Shown piece by piece: positions 9,219-20,533 of a stretch of DNA of 64,000 bases (position 1 is the stretch's first letter; each line of letters opens with the position of its first letter). This stretch comes from JALORV01 sp963754065 (lineage in GTDB: Bacteria > Pseudomonadota > Gammaproteobacteria > Burkholderiales > Burkholderiaceae_F), in contig CAVWFH010000008.1 in the NCBI GenBank assembly GCA_963754065.1, forward strand, positions 175,275 to 239,274. Reading direction: 5' to 3'. Under the pieces are notes generated by a model that made no database searches, was not told where the DNA came from, and was given only the letters and a program-made list of their open reading frames with translations. A program made the translations under genes and the position numbers.

Positions 9219-9392
9219 CCCCTGGCCTTTGCGCAACGCCAAACCTCGGCACCATAGCGCTCGCTACGCACTTCGCAAAGTCCGGTGCCGCGTGTCGCGC
9301 CGCGAGTCCGGGCGCGCCGTCGGGCAGCGCTCATCCGCTAGACTGCGCGCCCGCGCGTCCAAGCTGACCCGATCCGACGCCGGCCACTTCCA

Positions 9393-10808
9393 ATGACGAC
9401 CGTCCGCACCCGCATCGCCCCCAGCCCGACCGGCATGCTGCACCTGGGCACTGCCCGCACGGCGCTGTTCTGCTGGGCATTCGCCCGCCATCACGGTGGC
9501 GAGTTCATCCTGCGCATCGAGGACACGGACCTCGAACGTTCGACCGAGGAAGCCGTGCAGGTCATCCTCGACAGCATGCAGTGGCTCGCCCTCGACTACG
9601 ACGAGGGCCCGGTGCGGCAGACGGGCCGGCTCGACCGATATCGCGCGGCGGTAGAGCGCCTGCTGGCCGATGGGAAGGCCTACCAGTGCTACGCGAGCAA
9701 GGCAGAACTCGAACAGCTGCGTGAGACGCAGATGGCGCGCGGCGAGAAACCGCGTTACGACGGTCGCTGGCGGCCGGAGAACGCGCGCGGCAAGACGCCG
9801 CCGGCAGGCGTGAAGCCGGTTGTGCGCTTCCGCAATCCGGATGAAGGTGATGTCGGCTGGAACGACCTGGTCAAGGGTCCGATCGCCTTTTCCAACACTG
9901 AACTCGACGACCTCGTGATCGCGCGCGGCGACGGCGTGCCGACCTACAACTTTGCCGTCGTGGTCGATGACATCGACATGGCGATCACACACGTGCTGCG
10001 CGGCGATGATCACGTCAACAACACGCCGCGCCAGATCAACATCTACCGCGCCTTGTTGGGCCCGGGCGCATCACTGCCGCAGTTCGGCCACCTGCCGATG
10101 ATCCTCGGTCCCGACGGGCAGAAGCTGTCGAAGCGCCACGGCGCGGTGAGTGTGTTGCAGTACGACGTGGACGGATTCCTGCCCGAGGCGCTATTCAACT
10201 ACCTCGCACGGCTGGGCTGGAGCCACGGCGATGCCGAGAAGTTCACGCGGGAGCAACTGGTCGAGTGGTTCGACCTCGAGCACGTCAACCGCGCGCCGGC
10301 ACAGTACAACCTCGACAAGCTGCTGTGGCTGAACGGCGAGTACATGAAGGAAGCCGACAATGCGCGCCTCGCGCGGCTTGCAGCGCCGCGTATCGAAGCG
10401 CGCGGCGGAGTGCTCGCGAACGGACCGGCACTCGACCGCGTCGTCGCCCTGCTGAAGGACCGTTCGCGGACCCTGAACGAACTGGCCGACGCAGCCTTGC
10501 TGTTCTATCGCGACGTCGCGCGCGAACCGGCACTGCTCGCCGAACACCTGCAGGGTGTCAGCCGGGACGCCGTTCGGATGTTCCGCGAGCGGGCCGTTGG
10601 GTTGGTGTGGGAGCGGACTGCCATCAATGGCCTGATCAAGCAGGTTGTCGGAGAACTGAAGCTCAAGATGCCGCAGGTCGCGGTGCCGTTGCGTGTGGCC
10701 GTCACCGGCCAGACGCAGACGCCGTCGATCGATGCGGTGCTCGAACTGATTGGACGCGACACCGTGGTGACTCGGCTCGATGCCGCGCTCGAGCAGATCG
10801 TGGGGTAG
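9393..10808 (+). CDS. gltX: Glutamate--tRNA ligase
   Basis: 471 residues, the usual length for bacterial class I GluRS. It charges tRNA-Glu with glutamate for translation and for tetrapyrrole synthesis. The HIGH-type motif is HLGT (residues 17-20, in PSPTGMLHLGT) and the KMSKS-type motif is KLSKR (residues 244-248). The catalytic core is followed by the helical anticodon-binding region. ATG 9393 directly precedes the conserved N-terminus (MTTVRTRIAPSPTG). Its own substrate tRNA gene lies downstream, together with tRNA-Ala. About 150 bases separate it from the C25 peptidase gene on the opposite strand, which marks the end of the accessory island. Confidence 0.98.
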   Translation: MTTVRTRIAPSPTGMLHLGTARTALFCWAFARHHGGEFILRIEDTDLERSTEEAVQVILDSMQWLALDYDEGPVRQTGRLDRYRAAVERLLADGKAYQCYASKAELEQLRETQMARGEKPRYDGRWRPENARGKTPPAGVKPVVRFRNPDEGDVGWNDLVKGPIAFSNTELDDLVIARGDGVPTYNFAVVVDDIDMAITHVLRGDDHVNNTPRQINIYRALLGPGASLPQFGHLPMILGPDGQKLSKRHGAVSVLQYDVDGFLPEALFNYLARLGWSHGDAEKFTREQLVEWFDLEHVNRAPAQYNLDKLLWLNGEYMKEADNARLARLAAPRIEARGGVLANGPALDRVVALLKDRSRTLNELADAALLFYRDVAREPALLAEHLQGVSRDAVRMFRERAVGLVWERTAINGLIKQVVGELKLKMPQVAVPLRVAVTGQTQTPSIDAVLELIGRDTVVTRLDAALEQIVG

Positions 10809-10865
10809 GGGAGCAGCTCCATTGTGATGTCGATCTGAAAACGGCTATACTCCGCGGCTCTCCGT

Positions 10866-10941
<76 letters not shown>

Positions 10942-10952
10942 AAGACCGCTTC

Positions 10953-10976
10953 CAAAGCCCGCTCACGCGGGCTTTG
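10953..10976 (+). other. Perfect hairpin between the two tRNAs
   Basis: A 10-bp perfect stem (CAAAGCCCGC / GCGGGCTTTG) closes a TCAC loop. No T-run follows, so it is unlikely to be an intrinsic terminator; it may separate or process the tRNA-Ala and tRNA-Glu parts of one transcript. Confidence 0.6.
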
Positions 10977-10986
10977 AATTGAAACG

Positions 10987-11062
10987 GTCCCCTTCGTCTA
11001 GAGGCCTAGGACACCGCCCTTTCACGGCGATAACAGGGGTTCGAATCCCCTAGGGGACGCCA
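10987..11062 (+). tRNA. tRNA-Glu (TTC anticodon)
   Basis: The 76-base cloverleaf begins GTCCCCTTCGTCTAGAGG and ends in GGGGAC-GCCA with an encoded CCA. The anticodon loop is CTTTCAC (anticodon TTC) and the T loop is TTCGAAT. It reads GAA/GAG codons and is the substrate of the nearby gltX product. Confidence 0.97.
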
Positions 11063-11070
11063 GTCAATTC

Positions 11071-11103
11071 AAGGGGTTATCGGGAGATAACCCCTTTTTC
11101 TTT
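11071..11103 (+). terminator. Rho-independent terminator after tRNA-Glu
   Basis: A perfect 11-bp stem (AAGGGGTTATC / GATAACCCCTT) with a GGGA loop runs straight into a T-rich tail (TTTTTCTTT). This is a canonical intrinsic terminator for the gltX/tRNA transcript. Confidence 0.93.
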
Positions 11104-11219
11104 GTGTCGTGTTTGGGTTGTGACTGAAAGGCGTCGCATTGACGAGCGCGTTTTCACGGGCGCATGGGTGCCGTTGGAAGGCCTCGTCCCGCAGCGGAAC
11201 TCCGCAACACAAGTGCCAC

Positions 11220-11666
11220 TCAGCGGCGCGCGCTCTTCTCGAAGATCCACTCGTACTTCTTGCCGGCCGGTGTCTCCCACGACAGCACGAGATGCGAGCC
11301 GTTAAAGGTAAGGTCGCGCCATAAAGCTGAAGTGTCGGATAGGCGCATTTCCAGTTGGTTGCCAATGAGAGCTATGCGTACTCCGTCGTCTTTCCAGTAC
11401 GCGACCGATTCGCCCGGTGCGAGTTGGCGCTTATCGGCCTTAAAGCCCATCAGCGGCACCTCAACCTTCGCGTGTCCAACCGAGTCGCTCTCGGCAGTGA
11501 TCGTCATTCCCCCGCGCACCGAACGCATGTCCGTGGCTCGAATCAGAGCGTAGTCGCCCGTGAGGTCGCGCATCGTTAGTTGAGCACGTTTCGCAGGCGT
11601 CAAAGAAGGTGCGGAATCTTGAGTGACACGCCTGGCTTCTTTGTCCGTCCCGACTGTCTCGGGCAA
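11220..11666 (-). CDS. Hypothetical protein, soluble
   Basis: Up to 148 residues if the TTG at 11666 is the start; ATG 11573 (MRDLTGDYALIRATDMRS) is an alternative that would leave about 117 residues. Neither has a clear ribosome-binding site. The body is polar with beta-prone segments (VEVPLMGFKADKR, VAYWKDDGVRIALIG) and ends WETPAGKKYEWIFEKS. There is no signal peptide or membrane helix. I do not recognise it. It lies 52 bases downstream of the TIR-membrane gene on the same strand and could share its transcript. Confidence 0.5.
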   Translation of the reverse strand: MPETVGTDKEARRVTQDSAPSLTPAKRAQLTMRDLTGDYALIRATDMRSVRGGMTITAESDSVGHAKVEVPLMGFKADKRQLAPGESVAYWKDDGVRIALIGNQLEMRLSDTSALWRDLTFNGSHLVLSWETPAGKKYEWIFEKSARR

Positions 11667-11718
11667 TCATGGCGATTGATGTCGATCGGTGCGTCCTTGT
11701 CAGCACGCGACATCAGGT

Positions 11719-12675
11719 TCAGTGCGTTCGTGCCGCCAGCGGCTGATCGATGTTGCTGCGGAAAATGTTCTGCTGAAAGATCTTGCGCAAGGCAACCTGC
11801 AGCACGTTGGCAACAACCGCGAGAAAGAGCGAGATGATCAGCAGCCCGAGAAAGGCCGTCACGTTGCTTTCAGTCGTTCCTTCCGTGACGAGTGCAGGGG
11901 CGCTTCCGATAGCCAGCACAGCAAAGTAGGAAGCAAACGACCTGCCTGAAAAAATGCTCCGGTTCAAACGGGCGTTGCGCACAGCGATGACAAGCATGTA
12001 GCTGAAGAATGCGATGGAGCTCAATCCCAGTCCCGCACTCTTGTCGTCGCCCTCGCCGAAGATGCCTATCAGGAACCCGGCAGCCAGTACCGGCACAAGG
12101 ACATACAGGTCGTATCGTTTCAGCGGGAACCAGCTCTCGTCCCTGCCTTTCGCCGGCGCAGAAGGTGCGGAGGCTTCGAAACGTGCAGCTCTTGGTAGTT
12201 GGTTCTGGATGCTGGTCGCGGATTGGGGCGCAGGCTCACGGGTCATGCCGGCCGGTGCGGGCGAGGGAGCGGCCTCGCCGAAATCAATCTCGGTCAGGAG
12301 TTTTTCAATGAGCGACGCCAGGCGTGATTCAGGATTGGGGTGAAGGTTGACCCAATTGCGCGACGCCAATTCATAGAGATAAGCACCTCGCGGCTGACAG
12401 CTGGCAATCAGGACCGGGATCACGGTTTTTTGGAAGTTATCCGCGATCGCGAGCTCTTTGATGAGTTGGCGCGAGGCATTGGAGTGGTCAGAAAAGAGAA
12501 TGACCAGAGCCCGGGCCGAACTCACTGCATCCACGATCTTCGATCGCCAATCGTCTCCACCCTCGATCATCTGGTCGTACCAGACGCTCAACCCTCGATC
12601 GGATGCAAACGTGACGAACTGATCCGCGAGCTGCTGATCGGCGCGGCAGTAACTCAGGAAGATGTCGCTGGCCAT
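11719..12675 (-). CDS. TIR domain protein with C-terminal membrane helices
   Basis: Residues 1-135 form a TIR domain: DIFLSYCRAD near the N-terminus, GLSVWYD, GGDDWRSKI, ALVILFSDHS, and Glu74 in RQLIKEL at the position of the NADase glutamate. After a Pro/Ala-rich linker (about 145-185), three to four hydrophobic segments follow (YVLVPVLAAGFLIGIF, IAFFSYMLVIAV, FAVLAIGSAPALV, FLGLLIISLFLAVVA). The domain order is TIR then membrane. TIR domains in bacteria often consume NAD+ or signal; the membrane part could be a sensor, anchor or pore, which is inference. I chose ATG 12675 because TIR homology starts there; a TTG at 12717 would add 14 residues. 318 residues. Confidence 0.8.
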   Translation of the reverse strand: MASDIFLSYCRADQQLADQFVTFASDRGLSVWYDQMIEGGDDWRSKIVDAVSSARALVILFSDHSNASRQLIKELAIADNFQKTVIPVLIASCQPRGAYLYELASRNWVNLHPNPESRLASLIEKLLTEIDFGEAAPSPAPAGMTREPAPQSATSIQNQLPRAARFEASAPSAPAKGRDESWFPLKRYDLYVLVPVLAAGFLIGIFGEGDDKSAGLGLSSIAFFSYMLVIAVRNARLNRSIFSGRSFASYFAVLAIGSAPALVTEGTTESNVTAFLGLLIISLFLAVVANVLQVALRKIFQQNIFRSNIDQPLAARTH

Positions 12676-12900
12676 GTGCGTTCGGATCTGTTCGAAAGCC
12701 TTACACGCCGTTTGCAAATCGTTTGCCCAGATCGCTTGCCTATAGAGCGGTCGCAGGCGACCTTCCAGGTCGGCCCGCGGCCGGCATTCATCCTAGTCCT
12801 GCAAACGATGCCGGTCAGCACTGCAGGGCTTCCAAGGCACTGCGTGTTCGGGTGACCCGCAGGGATCGTGTCCAGATGTCGAGGCGTCCGCCGAGAGCAG

Positions 12901-12930
12901 AAAGAAAAAACCCGCCACATGGGCGGGTTC
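12901..12930 (-). terminator. Intrinsic terminator of the PEP-CTERM gene
   Basis: On the minus strand an 8-bp stem (AACCCGCC / GGCGGGTT) with a short loop is followed by TTTTTTCTTT. It lies 20 bases after the stop of the PEP-CTERM gene. Confidence 0.88.
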
Positions 12931-12950
12931 GTCTTTGTGCGTTCGTGTGC

Positions 12951-13628
12951 TCAGTGCCGGCGGCGACGCGCGAAGGCCAGGCCGGCGAGGCCCAGGCTCA
13001 GCACCGCCAGGGTGCCCGGCTCCGGAACCGCCGTGGCTGCGAAACCGAACGTGAAGGCGTGCCAGTTCTCGTTCGGGGAGGTCGTGAAGCTCAGCGACGA
13101 GATCGGGCCAGCGAAGGACAGCACGCCGTGGAATTCGTCCATCGCCAGCGTATCGCCGGCACCCAGCACGTAGCTGCCGTCGCCCCAGAAGCCGCGGCCC
13201 TCGCTGTCGATCGTGAACGCCGTGTCGAAGTCGTAAGTAACTGTGTAATTCGGCTGCCCGACGCTCAGGAGCGCCATGTAGAGATTGCTGACCGGTGCCG
13301 AAAACGTGACAGTGATTGCTACAGGTGAGTTGAGACCGACCTGCTCGCAGGCCGTCGGCGCGTTGCTGACACTGCCGCCCGTATAGGCCGGATTGCCCGG
13401 ATCGGGTTGGGTCCACCAGTTGCTTCCGCAGGCTGTTTGCGACGGTCCATTCATCGGGCCGCTGGTCGCCGTTGCAGTGACGGTCACGCCACCCATGTTG
13501 CCCAATGCGACAGGACTGGAAATGGTGAGCCAGTCCGTCCAGGTGACGGGAACGGCCGCAGCACTGCCCGTCAAGAACGGGCTTGCCACCGCCACCAGGG
13601 CACCTAGTACGAAGTTTCGTTTCGCCAT
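12951..13628 (-). CDS. PEP-CTERM sorting-domain surface protein
   Basis: The 225-residue precursor has an N-terminal signal peptide (hydrophobic stretch LGALVAVASPFLTGSAAA) and the diagnostic C-terminal tripartite signal: VPEPG, a hydrophobic helix (TLAVLSLGLAGLAFA) and a terminal RRRRH. Exosortase/EpsH enzymes cleave at the PEP motif and pass such proteins to the surface or exopolysaccharide matrix. The mature part is beta-rich and Gly/Ser/Thr-rich. ATG 13628 is preceded at 8 bases by GAGG; an adjacent GTG 13631 is possible. It is a single-gene unit with its own sigma-54-like promoter and terminator. No exosortase lies in this window. Confidence 0.92.
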   Translation of the reverse strand: MAKRNFVLGALVAVASPFLTGSAAAVPVTWTDWLTISSPVALGNMGGVTVTATATSGPMNGPSQTACGSNWWTQPDPGNPAYTGGSVSNAPTACEQVGLNSPVAITVTFSAPVSNLYMALLSVGQPNYTVTYDFDTAFTIDSEGRGFWGDGSYVLGAGDTLAMDEFHGVLSFAGPISSLSFTTSPNENWHAFTFGFAATAVPEPGTLAVLSLGLAGLAFARRRRH

Positions 13629-13664
13629 CACCTTCCCCTCAGTCGATCAACTACGTTGCTTGCA

Positions 13665-13681
13665 AGCACATGTTGCGCCAA
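13665..13681 (-). promoter_or_regulatory. Sigma-54 (-24/-12) promoter candidate for the PEP-CTERM gene
   Basis: On the minus strand the sequence TTGGCGCAACATGTGCT keeps the invariant GG-N10-GC and matches 14 of 17 positions of YTGGCACGrNNNTTGCW. It predicts a start about 25 bases before ATG 13628. PEP-CTERM genes in betaproteobacteria are known to be driven by RpoN with the PrsK/PrsR system, which fits. Confidence 0.65.
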
Positions 13682-13856
13682 CCTATAGGAATCAATGCTT
13701 TAGGGGCTCTTATGCATTTGGGGGAGGAAGACTGTAATCAATTTCGACGTAAATTCGGACACTCCGCTGGCATGCCCCGAGCTGTTTGCGCAGGCAAGGG
13801 CGGCCATCGGGGATTCGGGCTGGGAAGCCTTGGCCTGGCTCGCTGCCAGGCCCGGC

Positions 13857-14414
13857 TCAAGCCGGCCGGTACACCGCGGACTCTGAAGTTTGACCGGTTG
13901 GCGACCGGTTCCTGTGGCTGGTCGATCCGGGCGCAAGCGCTGCGTGTATCGCCGCTTCATCGGGCATTGCGTCGACACTCCAGCGCAGCAGGCGCACACC
14001 GGCCGCATCGAGCGCCCGTTCCTTCCTTTCGTCGGCGCTGACACGGTCTGGTCGCTGGTGCGATGCGTCGTCGAGCTCGATCGCTGCAATCACGCTCGCA
14101 TCCTTGTTGCACACCAGAAAGTCGACGCTCATGCGGTTGATGCGGTTGTGCCAAGTGCGCGGATCGTGGCCTTTCTTTACGGCCAGAAAGCGCGAAAGGC
14201 CGACCTGTGCGAGCACCAGGTGGTCAGGCAGCGCCTGGCACAGACGGTAGTACAGCACCTGTTCGGGTTCCGACAGGGGCCTGCGCAGGCTGAAAGGCCA
14301 ACGACCCGCTGGAAGCGTGGACTGGGATCTCGCCCGCAACACGACGAGCGTGACTCCGGCGACGAACGCCAGCATCACGACGAACACAACCCCACCCACA
14401 AGGACTTCCAGCAT
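13857..14414 (-). CDS. DUF2726 protein with N-terminal membrane anchor
   Basis: 185 residues. An N-terminal hydrophobic helix (about residues 5-27, VGGVVFVVMLAFVAGVTLVV) is followed by a DUF2726 domain: LSEPEQVLYYRLCQALPDH, VDFLVCNKD, AAIELDDASH and a closing LLRWSVDA. DUF2726 is regarded as a restriction-endonuclease-like (PD-(D/E)xK) fold; the D of VDFLVC and E of AIELDD would be the metal-binding pair. The function is unknown. The C-terminal ~20 residues are polar and unstructured. It stands alone between the PEP-CTERM and DUF4124 genes. Confidence 0.8.
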   Translation of the reverse strand: MLEVLVGGVVFVVMLAFVAGVTLVVLRARSQSTLPAGRWPFSLRRPLSEPEQVLYYRLCQALPDHLVLAQVGLSRFLAVKKGHDPRTWHNRINRMSVDFLVCNKDASVIAAIELDDASHQRPDRVSADERKERALDAAGVRLLRWSVDAMPDEAAIHAALAPGSTSHRNRSPTGQTSESAVYRPA

Positions 14415-14582
14415 GCGTTCCCGAGCAGTCGAAATGACGGCCGCAAAGGTAGCCGGCGTCGTGGTCCGGCAAACGCTTGATGTACCGGGACTTCGGCTCC
14501 CGACTTAAGCGCTTGAAGTCGCGCCTAGGACGGGCTTCGGGCCGTGCCGCGTGGCGCTGGCGCGGTCAGCGGTCGCGCAGTA

Positions 14583-15077
14583 CTACCGCGCGGCGTTTCT
14601 CGCTGCGTGGGCCTTGGTGAGCCGCGACTCGGCATCGGTCACTTCCCTTTCCAGGCCGGCCACGCGTGCTTCGTACTCGGGTGACAAGCGGCTGCCGCCA
14701 CCGGCCAGTCCGAGTCGTTCGCCCGGAAGCGGTTCGCGACCCAGCTCGAGACGTCGTTTGGCGACTTGAACTGCGCGCTCCGCGGCATCGATTTCCTGCA
14801 TTGCTGCATCGATCGGCCGAACCTTGGGCACGGCCGCTGGCGCCGGTTCACCCAACGGGCCGGGCATGGGTTGCCGGGCTGCACCGCTCGTCGGCGTCGC
14901 TGTCCGTGCAGCAGGCCGCGGGCTGGACTTTGCCTCGCGCTCTTCGAGCACCTTTGCATCGGGCGGCGGAGTATCCGTGAACATGATGCTGCCGTCGGGC
15001 AACTGGACTTTGTAAATGCTCTGCGCAACGGCCAGGCACGGCAGCGCGCAGGTGATGGCAATCAGAAGTCGAAGCAT
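14583..15077 (-). CDS. DUF4124 domain periplasmic protein
   Basis: 164 residues. A signal peptide (MLRLLIAITCALPCLAVAQS) is followed immediately by a DUF4124 module (IYKVQLPDGSIMFTDTPPP), a Pro/Ala-rich linker and a C-terminal coiled coil (EIDAAERAVQVAKRRLELG and LEREVTDAESRLTKAHAAR). DUF4124 occurs in many betaproteobacterial periplasmic proteins without a defined function. The start is ATG 15077; an upstream in-frame start would place about 30 polar residues before the signal peptide. It diverges from dnaE across 181 bases. Confidence 0.85.
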   Translation of the reverse strand: MLRLLIAITCALPCLAVAQSIYKVQLPDGSIMFTDTPPPDAKVLEEREAKSSPRPAARTATPTSGAARQPMPGPLGEPAPAAVPKVRPIDAAMQEIDAAERAVQVAKRRLELGREPLPGERLGLAGGGSRLSPEYEARVAGLEREVTDAESRLTKAHAARNAAR

Positions 15078-15215
15078 CAGGCAGTTACTCCCAGTGGGTC
15101 TGAAGGACGATAACCGGTCCGGCGCCGGGTCGAAATCACTGTCGGGCTGAAAAGCACCGCTCAATCCCACGTTTCAGATCAACGCCTTAGGACGTGAATG
15201 CGCTGACGCGTCGGC

Positions 15216-15224
15216 TTATCCACA
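15216..15224 (+). promoter_or_regulatory. Perfect DnaA box upstream of dnaE
   Basis: TTATCCACA matches the DnaA 9-mer consensus exactly and lies 35 bases before the dnaE start in the dnaE/DUF4124 divergent region. A single box may allow DnaA to adjust dnaE transcription; there is no cluster, so this is not an origin. Confidence 0.45.
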
Positions 15225-15258
15225 GAGTCGGCGACCGCCGGGTGGCAGAATCCTTGCC

Positions 15259-18723
<3,465 letters not shown>

Positions 18724-18778
18724 TTGCCGGCAGACATCGCTCGGCGCGCTCGCGCGTCGAGGGGATGGCGCGACCGTC

Positions 18779-20527
18779 GTGGCAAGCGCCATTGTCCGTG
18801 GCACTGGACAGCTACTAGCGCAAGCAACGCCCTTGACCCAGCTTTTCATCAGCTACGCCCGCGAGAATCGCGACACGGCAGAGCGAGTCGCGCACGCGCT
18901 CGGTGAAACGGGTATCGACGTCTGGTGGGACCGCGATATTCCGGGCGGCTCGGAGTTCGCCGAAGTCATCGAGCAACGCCTGACCGAGGCAAGGGTGGTG
19001 ATCGTGCTGTGGTCGGAGTCGTCGACCCGGTCGGGTTTCGTGCGCGACGAGTCGATGCGCGCGCTCGAAGCCGGCAAGCTGCTGCCGGTGCGCATCGAAG
19101 TGGTGGTGCCGCCGCTCGGGTTCGGCCAGATTCATGCGCTGGATCTGCTCGACTGGGACGGCGCGACCGACGATCCCGCCTTCGTCGAGGTGGTCAATGA
19201 AGTACGCCAGCGGCTCGGCCAGGCTCCGGTTGCGCGGCCGCAACCGCCTCGACCGCGTCCGCGCTGGCAGCGCCGGGCCATCTTCGCGGCAGTGGGTGTG
19301 CTGCTGGCCGCTGCAGCCGCGGCCGGAGGTTGGCACTTCTATCAACAGGGCGAGTCGCGCCGCAACCTGCGGCTCGGCCTCGAGGAACACTTCGGTCGCG
19401 AACCCAACCTGCAGGCGGCGCGCAACTACTACCTCGACGCGCTCGACCACGACTCAGGCAATGCGCGGGCGCGTTATTACCTCGGTCACGTGTATGCGCA
19501 GTTGGGAGAGCTTGAACTGGCACGAACGTCGTTCGAGCGAGCGGCGCGCGATGGCGAGGGGCTCGACCAAGCCCAGCTGGCGGACGCCTCGTCGCGTGTC
19601 GCGGCCCTGTCGCCGTCGCTCGAACCCGTGGCACTGGTTCGCGCGGGCGCGACATCGTCGGCCAAGGATGTCCCTGCGCCCCCGGCAATGCCGACTCCGG
19701 CCCCGCCGCCGCTTGCTGCGGACAAGTCGGTTCAGCCGGGAACGAAGTCGACGGGCTCGACGACCCTGAGCACGACGGTACCGAGTTTCGCCGGGACGAG
19801 CGCAGTGGCATCGGTCACCCGCCTGCCACGCATCGCGCCGACTCCGGACGTGCGCCGTCAGGCGACAACGCTCGTCGAACAGATGTTCAGCGACGACAGC
19901 CAGACGCGCATCACGTCGACCACTTCGCTTGTGACCGACCCGAATCTGCTCTCGGACGCGGTGCCCATCGCGGTCGAGCAGGCGCTGGACCGGTTGGTTG
20001 CCGCGCGCGGCAAGCCGAGCGCCTCGGTGCAGTCGGGTGTGGTGAACACGCTGGTGCTGCTGCAATCCGCACTGCCCGGCACGTTGCTGGTGAACCGGGC
20101 GGAAATCGAGCGGCTGCTCAAGCGCGCTGAGCCGATCGGCAAGTACACCGCCGCGCAGGCCGAAAAGGTGCAGGCTCTGCTGAAGAGCGCGGCCGACCGG
20201 CGGCCCCTGGCCTTCATCCAGATTGCCAACGAGGCGCAGCGCCCGATGGCCGAGGCGCTGGCGGTGCGGCTGCGTGCCGCCGGGTATGACGCGCCGGGCA
20301 TTGAACTGGTGGGCGAGCGCGCACCGGCAAGCAGCCAGGTGCGCGTGCAGGGCAAGAGCGAGCGCGGTTTTGCCCGCTGGATCGCCAAGGTGGTCGGCGA
20401 CGCCGATGGCGAAGCGGTCGCGGTGCAAACGCTGCGCAACGTCAATCCCAAGACCGATACCTTCGAGATCTGGTTCGATCGCGATCTGTGCACGCCGGGA
20501 CGCAGCGCGCCACAGTGCGCCCGCTAG
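18779..20527 (+). CDS. TIR domain - transmembrane - TPR protein
   Basis: 582 residues. A TIR domain occupies about residues 19-150 (LFISYAREN, IDVWWDRDIPGG, RVVIVLWSESS, with Glu91 in VRDESMRA as candidate catalytic glutamate). One transmembrane helix follows at about 165-187 (AIFAAVGVLLAAAAAAGGW), then a TPR-like helical repeat region (ARNYYLDALDHDSGNARARY). After a long Pro/Ser/Thr linker, the C-terminal ~120 residues form an unassigned domain ending near a cysteine pair. This places TIR in the cytoplasm and the rest in the periplasm. GTG 18779 is the first in-frame start; TTG 18833 at the TIR boundary is possible. Role unknown; signalling or defence is inference. Confidence 0.8.
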   Translation: MASAIVRGTGQLLAQATPLTQLFISYARENRDTAERVAHALGETGIDVWWDRDIPGGSEFAEVIEQRLTEARVVIVLWSESSTRSGFVRDESMRALEAGKLLPVRIEVVVPPLGFGQIHALDLLDWDGATDDPAFVEVVNEVRQRLGQAPVARPQPPRPRPRWQRRAIFAAVGVLLAAAAAAGGWHFYQQGESRRNLRLGLEEHFGREPNLQAARNYYLDALDHDSGNARARYYLGHVYAQLGELELARTSFERAARDGEGLDQAQLADASSRVAALSPSLEPVALVRAGATSSAKDVPAPPAMPTPAPPPLAADKSVQPGTKSTGSTTLSTTVPSFAGTSAVASVTRLPRIAPTPDVRRQATTLVEQMFSDDSQTRITSTTSLVTDPNLLSDAVPIAVEQALDRLVAARGKPSASVQSGVVNTLVLLQSALPGTLLVNRAEIERLLKRAEPIGKYTAAQAEKVQALLKSAADRRPLAFIQIANEAQRPMAEALAVRLRAAGYDAPGIELVGERAPASSQVRVQGKSERGFARWIAKVVGDADGEAVAVQTLRNVNPKTDTFEIWFDRDLCTPGRSAPQCAR

Positions 20528-20533
20528 CCCGTT

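Noticed and set aside
10953..10976. Terminator between tRNA-Ala and tRNA-Glu
   Set aside because: The stem is perfect but no T-run follows; listed as a plain hairpin instead.
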